Source: Pseudomonas sp. PDM04
Lineage (GTDB): Bacteria > Pseudomonadota > Gammaproteobacteria > Pseudomonadales > Pseudomonadaceae
Direction of reading: 5' to 3'
Length of the DNA: 64,000 nt
Assembly: GCF_014851765.1 (NCBI RefSeq)
Contig: NZ_JACVAI010000008.1
Coordinates: 186,001-250,000, forward strand
This document shows positions 59,802 through 64,000 of this stretch, piece after piece (within the stretch, counting starts at the first letter, position 1; each line of letters opens with the position of its first letter). Made by a program: the position numbers and the translations under genes. The notes beneath the pieces are model-generated. The model saw only the letters and a list, made by a program, of their open reading frames with translations, ran no database searches and was not told the DNA's origin.

Positions 59802-60479
59802 TCAGGATTTGAGGTAGCCGTTTTGGGCCAGAAAGCTTTCGGTAATGGTGCTGCCAGGCTTTTGTGAGGAGCCAGACTCGGCCGCCTTGTCGCCCAGCAG
59901 CAGACGCTCCAGGTAACGGGCCAACAGGTCGACTTCCAGGTTCACCCGGCGACCTGGCTGGTACGACGCCATGATGGTTTCGCTGAGGGTGTGCGGAATG
60001 ATGGTCAGCAGGAACTCGGCGCCATCGACCGCGTTCACCGTCAGGCTGGTGCCGTCGACGGTGATCGAGCCTTTGTGGGCGATGTATCTGGCCAGTTCTT
60101 TCGGGGCGCGGATGCGGAACTCCACGGCACGCGCGTTCTCGGTACGGGCAACCACTTCGCCCACGCCATCGACGTGACCGCTGACCAGATGCCCGCCAAG
60201 GCGAGTGGTCGGGGTCAGGGCTTTTTCCAGGTTGACCGGGCTGCCGCTTTTCAGGTCGTTCATGGCGGTGCAGTCGAGGGTTTCGCGACTGACGTCCGCC
60301 GCAAAGCCATTGCCAGGCAATTCGACGGCGGTCAGGCACACGCCGTTGACCGCGATGCTGTCACCCAGCTTGACGTCGCTCAGGTCGAGCTTGCCGGTTT
60401 CTACGTGTACCCGCACATCTCCGCCTTTTGGGGTCAATGCACGAATACTGCCGATGGATTCGATGATGCCGGTAAACAT
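59802..60479 (-). CDS. ribE: Riboflavin synthase alpha subunit
   Basis: This 225-residue enzyme dismutates two lumazines to riboflavin. It shows two tandem lumazine-binding barrels: TGIIESIGSI and SVNGVCLTAVEL in the first, LGGHLVSGHVDGVGEVVA and SITVDGTSLTVNAV in the second. It lies between ribD and ribBA. Confidence 0.96.
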   Translation of the reverse strand: MFTGIIESIGSIRALTPKGGDVRVHVETGKLDLSDVKLGDSIAVNGVCLTAVELPGNGFAADVSRETLDCTAMNDLKSGSPVNLEKALTPTTRLGGHLVSGHVDGVGEVVARTENARAVEFRIRAPKELARYIAHKGSITVDGTSLTVNAVDGAEFLLTIIPHTLSETIMASYQPGRRVNLEVDLLARYLERLLLGDKAAESGSSQKPGSTITESFLAQNGYLKS

Positions 60480-60524
60480 GGAGTCCTCCTCGAGAACAGG
60501 GCCGTCGTGTGGCGCAGCCCGGGA

Positions 60525-61658
60525 TTATACGCTCGCCTTCGGTGCAGGAATGGCAGTGACTCGCCAGTCATCGCCAACCGCGCGAATGTCAGTGATTTTG
60601 AGCTCGGGCGCATCCTTCAGGTGCTCCAGCGGCCAGTCCAGCAACGGCCTGGCCGAAGAACCGAGAAACTTGCCGGCAATGAATATCTGGAATTCGTCCA
60701 CCAACCCCTGCTGCGCAAAGGCACCCGCCAGGCGCGGGCCGGCCTCGACCAGCACCTCGTTGACCCCGCGATGGGCCAGTTCCACCAGCAACTCACGCAA
60801 GTCGACCTGGCCATCGCCGCCCGCCACGATCAGGCACTCCGGACCGTTGGCGTATTGTTCCTCGACGGCCATGCAAGTGGCGACCAGCGCCGGGCCTGCC
60901 CTGAAGAACGGAGCATCGAGCGGCACGCGCAGGCGGCCATCGATCAGCACGCGCAACGGTGGACGGCTCATGGCCAGCGCGGTTTGCCCGGCATCCAGGC
61001 CCAATTCGTCGGGGCGGACGGTCAAACGGGCGCCATCGGCGAGCACCGTGTCGGCACCGGTCAGCACCACGCTGGCCTGGGCCCGCAGGCGTTGGACCGC
61101 CGAACGCGCCGCCGGGCCGGTGATCCATTGGCTCTCACCGTTTTCCATCGCCGTGCGGCCGTCGAGGCTCATGGCCAACTTGACCCGCACGAACGGCAGA
61201 CCGTGCTCCATGCGCTTCAGGAAACCCTGATTGAGCAGACGCGCCTCGCCCTCCAGCACCCCGCTTTGAACCGCGATACCGGCCTCGGCCAGACGTTGCA
61301 GGCCGCGCCCGCCGACCGACGGGTTGGGGTCCTGCATCGCCGCGACCACGCGGGCGACCCCGGCATTGACCAGCGCGTCGGCGCAGGGCGGTGTGCGGCC
61401 GTGGTGACTGCAGGGCTCGAGGGTCACGTAAGCGGTGGCGCCCCGGGCCAGGTCGCCGGCAGCACGCAGCGCGTGGACTTCGGCGTGGGGTTCGCCGGCG
61501 CGCTCATGCCAGCCTTCGCCGACGATCTGCCCGTCACGCACGATCACGCAGCCGACCCGCGGGTTGGGGTGGGTGGTGTAATGGCCCTTGCGCGCCAGTT
61601 CCAGGGCACGGGCCATGTAATGGGCGTCGAGGATGGCCTGCTCGGCGGGTGCGCTCAT
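60525..61658 (-). CDS. ribD: Bifunctional riboflavin deaminase-reductase
   Basis: This 377-residue protein has an N-terminal cytidine-deaminase-type domain with zinc motif HAEVHAL and PCSHHGRTPPC. The C-terminal reductase domain contains RPLRVLIDGRLRVP-like and VEAGPRLAGAFAQQGLVDE segments. It performs steps two and three of the riboflavin pathway. The start overlaps the nrdR stop as ATGA. Confidence 0.96.
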   Translation of the reverse strand: MSAPAEQAILDAHYMARALELARKGHYTTHPNPRVGCVIVRDGQIVGEGWHERAGEPHAEVHALRAAGDLARGATAYVTLEPCSHHGRTPPCADALVNAGVARVVAAMQDPNPSVGGRGLQRLAEAGIAVQSGVLEGEARLLNQGFLKRMEHGLPFVRVKLAMSLDGRTAMENGESQWITGPAARSAVQRLRAQASVVLTGADTVLADGARLTVRPDELGLDAGQTALAMSRPPLRVLIDGRLRVPLDAPFFRAGPALVATCMAVEEQYANGPECLIVAGGDGQVDLRELLVELAHRGVNEVLVEAGPRLAGAFAQQGLVDEFQIFIAGKFLGSSARPLLDWPLEHLKDAPELKITDIRAVGDDWRVTAIPAPKASV

Positions 61659-62119
61659 TCTTTCTCCGGCTCACGGGCCAGGCGATCGATCTCTTCGCGG
61701 AACTCGTTGAGGTCCTGGAAGCGGCGATACACCGAGGCGAAACGGATGTAGGCGACTTCGTCGAGTTTTTTCAGCTCGGCCATCACCAGCTCACCGACCA
61801 CGAGGGATTTGACCTCGCGCTCGCCGGTGGCGCGCAGTTTGTGTTTGATGTGCACCAGCGACGATTCGAGGCGCTCGACACTCACCGGGCGCTTCTCCAG
61901 CGCCCGCTGCATGCCGGCGCGGAGTTTTTCTTCGTCGAACGGCTGGCGACTGCCGTCGGTTTTGATCAGGCGCGGCAACACCAGTTCAGCGGTTTCGAAC
62001 GTCGTGAAACGCTCACCGCAGGCCAGGCATTCGCGCCGGCGGCGCACCTGTTCGCCCTCGGCGACCAGACGCGAGTCGATGACCTTGGTGTCGTTGGCAC
62101 CGCAGAAGGGACAGTGCAT
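61655..62119 (-). CDS. nrdR: Transcriptional repressor NrdR
   Basis: This 154-residue protein has an N-terminal zinc ribbon (Cys3-x-x-Cys6 and Cys31-x-x-Cys34) and an ATP-cone domain (about 49-139). It represses ribonucleotide reductase genes in response to dATP/ATP. ATG 62119 begins HCPFCGANDTKVIDSRLV, the invariant opening; the longer frame to 62332 is leader. It heads the nrdR-ribD-ribE-ribBA-ribH-nusB series. Confidence 0.97.
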   Translation of the reverse strand: MHCPFCGANDTKVIDSRLVAEGEQVRRRRECLACGERFTTFETAELVLPRLIKTDGSRQPFDEEKLRAGMQRALEKRPVSVERLESSLVHIKHKLRATGEREVKSLVVGELVMAELKKLDEVAYIRFASVYRRFQDLNEFREEIDRLAREPEKE

Positions 62120-62178
62120 GGTGGCAGGCAACAAAAAAAGGGAGGGCCATGGTAGCGCATCCCGGTGGCAAGACAAGC

Positions 62179-62207
62179 CATAGGGTTTGCGGTATACAGA
62201 CTGACAA
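62179..62207 (-). promoter_or_regulatory. Candidate promoter of the nrdR-rib operon
   Basis: On the minus strand TTGTCA (62207-62202) and CCTATG (62184-62179) are 17 bases apart. The predicted start is near 62172, about 53 bases before the nrdR ATG. The -10 is weak. No FMN riboswitch fits in this leader. Confidence 0.4.
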
Positions 62208-62246
62208 TCGTGTCTATTCATGGATTTCACCTTGCTGGAGCCGCAA

Positions 62247-62711
62247 ATGTCCCTAAAACCGCTCGTACTGCTCAGTGTTTTCAGCTTGCTGGTGGCCTGC
62301 GGCAGCGACGCCCCCAAGCCCCAGCCCCCCACGCCCGGGCCCGCCCCGGAGACGGCGCAGAAGAAAGCCCGGCAGTCGACCGAGCTGGGCCCGCTGCCCG
62401 TTTACCAGCGGGAATTGAGCGGCACCCTGCAAGGCGTGCCCCAGGGCGCCGAAGTCGAACTGGCGCTGCTGGTGATCGACGAAAAGGACCGTCCGCAGCA
62501 ATTGCTCGCCAGTTCCAGCCTGATCGGCACCAATCAATTGTTGCCGTTTCACCTGCGTTTCAACCCCGAGTCCTTCCCCGCCGGGGCCCGGGTCGAATTG
62601 CGCGGTCGCGCCAGCCAGTCCGGCCAACTGATCCTGCACCTGCCTTCGCAGCTCATCACCCAACCGACGACCCAGGCCCTTGGTCAGCTGCAATTTGTCA
62701 AAGCACCATGA
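62247..62711 (+). CDS. YbaY-like (YscW family) lipoprotein
   Basis: This protein of about 154 residues has lipobox LVAC (Cys18 from ATG 62247), a Pro-rich linker, then a small beta-domain: GTLQGVPQGAEVELALLVIDEKDRP and FPAGARVELRGRAS. The YbaY/YscW pattern fits small periplasmic beta-sandwich lipoproteins of uncertain role. Starting at 62220 would spoil the signal peptide. It overlaps the following methyltransferase start as ATGA. Confidence 0.82.
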   Translation: MSLKPLVLLSVFSLLVACGSDAPKPQPPTPGPAPETAQKKARQSTELGPLPVYQRELSGTLQGVPQGAEVELALLVIDEKDRPQQLLASSSLIGTNQLLPFHLRFNPESFPAGARVELRGRASQSGQLILHLPSQLITQPTTQALGQLQFVKAP

Positions 62712-63376
62712 TTGCACCGCTCGACCTGCAACAGCCATTGAGTGAGCTGTTGGGCGATGCCCGGCTGGTGGTGTGCGAGTTGCCGGGCACCGAACTCAAG
62801 CTCTGGCTGATCGACGGTGAACGCATGGACCGCGCGTTCAGCCCGGAAGAAACCCGGCGGATTCTGCACGAGCCGCCGTACTGGAGTTTCTGCTGGGCCA
62901 GCGGCCTGGCGGTTGCCCGCTATCTCGCCGAGTTCCCGCAGTGGGTCGAGGGCAAGCGCGTACTGGATTTCGGCGCAGGCTCCGGGGTCGCGGCGATTGC
63001 TGCGGCGAAGGCCGGTGCGCTGCAGGTGGTGGCCTGCGACCTGGACCCGCTGGCGCTGGCCGCGTGTCGGGCGAACGCAGCACTCAACGACGTGCACCTG
63101 GACTACTCGGCGGACTTTTTTGCCGAGGCTGATCGTTTCGACCTGATCCTGGTGGCCGACGTGTTGTACGACCGGGCGAACCTGCCACTGCTCGATGAAT
63201 TTTTGAGTCGCGGCCAGGAAGCGCTGGTGGCCGATTCGCGGGTCAGGGATTTTCGTCACCCGATGTATCGGCGCATCGAGACGCTCGAAGCCATGACCTT
63301 GCCGGATCTGGCGGAGCCGGAAGAGTTCCGGCATGTGAGCCTGTATCACGCCCGGCGTCAGTTGAAGACTTCCTGA
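62708..63376 (+). CDS. Class I SAM-dependent methyltransferase, ETFB-lysine-methyltransferase-like
   Basis: This 222-residue enzyme has motif I VLDFGAGSGVAAIAAAKAG, an acidic cofactor loop VACDLDPLALAACRANA and post-motif LILVADVLYDRANLP. YWSFCWASGLAVARYL upstream is typical of the group that includes ETF-beta lysine methyltransferase and nicotinamide-type enzymes. Substrate unknown; a protein lysine is plausible. The ATG overlaps the lipoprotein stop. The frame extension to 62165 is a shadow. Confidence 0.88.
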   Translation: MIAPLDLQQPLSELLGDARLVVCELPGTELKLWLIDGERMDRAFSPEETRRILHEPPYWSFCWASGLAVARYLAEFPQWVEGKRVLDFGAGSGVAAIAAAKAGALQVVACDLDPLALAACRANAALNDVHLDYSADFFAEADRFDLILVADVLYDRANLPLLDEFLSRGQEALVADSRVRDFRHPMYRRIETLEAMTLPDLAEPEEFRHVSLYHARRQLKTS

Positions 63377-63430
63377 CAGGCAACACAGCTCTCAACCGCG
63401 CTCTGCTTTCAGGCACACCCCGCCAGGTCG

Positions 63431-63436
63431 TATAGT
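63431..63436 (+). promoter_or_regulatory. -10 box upstream of the thioredoxin-TPR gene
   Basis: TATAGT (in GGTCGTATAGTGCCC) lies 30 bases before the ATG. No clear -35 was found. Confidence 0.4.
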
Positions 63437-63466
63437 GCCCCTATTCACGCTTCCAAGAGATCCCCC

Positions 63467-64000
63467 ATGAGTCAGGAAACGCCCTACATCTTCGACGCCA
63501 CGACCGCCGACTTCGAGCAGTCGGTGATCGAGAACTCCTTCCACAAACCGGTACTGGTGGATTTCTGGGCCGAATGGTGTGCGCCCTGCAAAGTGCTGAT
63601 GCCCATGCTGCAGACCATCGCCGAGAGCTATCAGGGCGAGTTGCTGCTGGCCAAGGTCAACTGCGATGTCGAGCAGGACATCGTCGCCCGTTTCGGCATT
63701 CGCAGCCTGCCAACCGTGGTGCTGTTCAAGGATGGTCAGCCCGTCGACGGCTTTGCCGGCGCGCAACCGGAGTCGGCCGTACGGGCGCTGCTCGAGCCGC
63801 ACGTGCAAATGCCGCCACCGGCTGCGGCCGATCCGCTGGAACAGGCGCAGGCGTTGTTCGACGAGAGCCGTTTCGCCGACGCCGAAGCCGTGCTCACCGT
63901 GCTGCTGGGTGAAGACAACAGCAACGCCGGGGCGCTGATTCTCTATGCCCGCTGCCTGACCGAGCGCGGCGAACTGGGTGAAGCGCAGACCGTTCTCGAT
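63467..64000 (+). CDS. Thioredoxin-TPR protein, CnoX/YbbN-like (3' truncated by window)
   Basis: The first 178 codons are visible. Residues 1-110 are a thioredoxin domain with active site WCAPC (WAEWCAPCKVLMPML) and the cis-Pro loop RSLPTVVLFKDG. After a Pro-rich linker, tetratricopeptide helices begin (DPLEQAQALFDESRFADAEA). E. coli YbbN/CnoX is a chaperedoxin that protects proteins from hypochlorite oxidation, but it lacks the CxxC pair. The intact WCAPC here implies redox activity. The stop lies beyond the window. Confidence 0.88.
   Translation, partial: MSQETPYIFDATTADFEQSVIENSFHKPVLVDFWAEWCAPCKVLMPMLQTIAESYQGELLLAKVNCDVEQDIVARFGIRSLPTVVLFKDGQPVDGFAGAQPESAVRALLEPHVQMPPPAAADPLEQAQALFDESRFADAEAVLTVLLGEDNSNAGALILYARCLTERGELGEAQTVLD

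Overview
The window reads as ordinary high-GC Pseudomonas chromosome, most like the P. fluorescens group. The evidence is gene content and order: lipA-lipB-dacA-rlpA-sltB1-rodA-mrdA-rlmH-rsfS-nadD-proA, then mpl/ubiX, an ethanolamine ammonia-lyase locus, ppa, xseB-ispA-dxs and nrdR-ribD-ribE-ribBA-ribH-nusB-thiL-pgpA. This follows the order I recall for the equivalent P. aeruginosa region. Copies of a REP element with the core GTGGGAGCGAGCCTGCTCGC also occur in at least ten gaps. No rRNA, tRNA, insertion sequence, CRISPR array or intact prophage was seen.

Region 1 (1-16.5 kb) is a cell-envelope block. The end of lptE, holA and arfA, then a lytic transglycosylase lipoprotein, run on the plus strand. 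On the minus strand, proA, nadD, rsfS, rlmH, mrdA (PBP2), rodA, sltB1, rlpA, dacA, a DUF493 gene, lipB and lipA form a nearly continuous series that ends at a strong terminator. Region 2 (15.8-25.2 kb) holds mpg, a DedA-PAP2 fusion, an lrgA-lrgB-LON-domain set, phaJ4, a MORN-repeat/caspase-like lipoprotein, an SDR gene, and mpl-ubiX-yceK. Region 3 (25.2-32 kb) is an ethanolamine module: a sigma-54 activator divergent from an aldehyde dehydrogenase, then eutB and eutC. Both transcription units carry -24/-12 promoters that I can see.

Region 4 (32-48 kb) starts with DedA, mtfA and ppa and then becomes accessory. It holds an orphan S24-type phage repressor, a gene-free 362-bp stretch that may encode a small transcript, a RelBE-like toxin-antitoxin pair, the six-gene mag (alpha-2-macroglobulin) operon, and a divergent Fic gene. 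The Fic gene is preceded by two perfect tandem inverted-repeat operators. The mag operon is the most interesting system here. It makes a thioester-less macroglobulin (GVEQ where CxEQ is expected), a NlpC/P60-like cysteine protein, a protein that appears to join a penicillin-binding-protein-like domain, a SpoIID-like domain and an HExxH motif, and two related DUF2135 proteins at the operon ends. Its leader carries a GGA-loop hairpin plus a GGA in the ribosome binding site, which suggests Gac/Rsm control.

Region 5 (48-64 kb) is housekeeping again. It holds isoprenoid synthesis (xseB-ispA-dxs), a btuB/btuF cobalamin uptake pair with ribA, a long riboflavin-nusB-thiL-pgpA operon led by nrdR, and finally a YbaY-like lipoprotein, a methyltransferase and a truncated thioredoxin-TPR gene. 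All functions are read from sequence motifs and recalled family knowledge; no database search was run.
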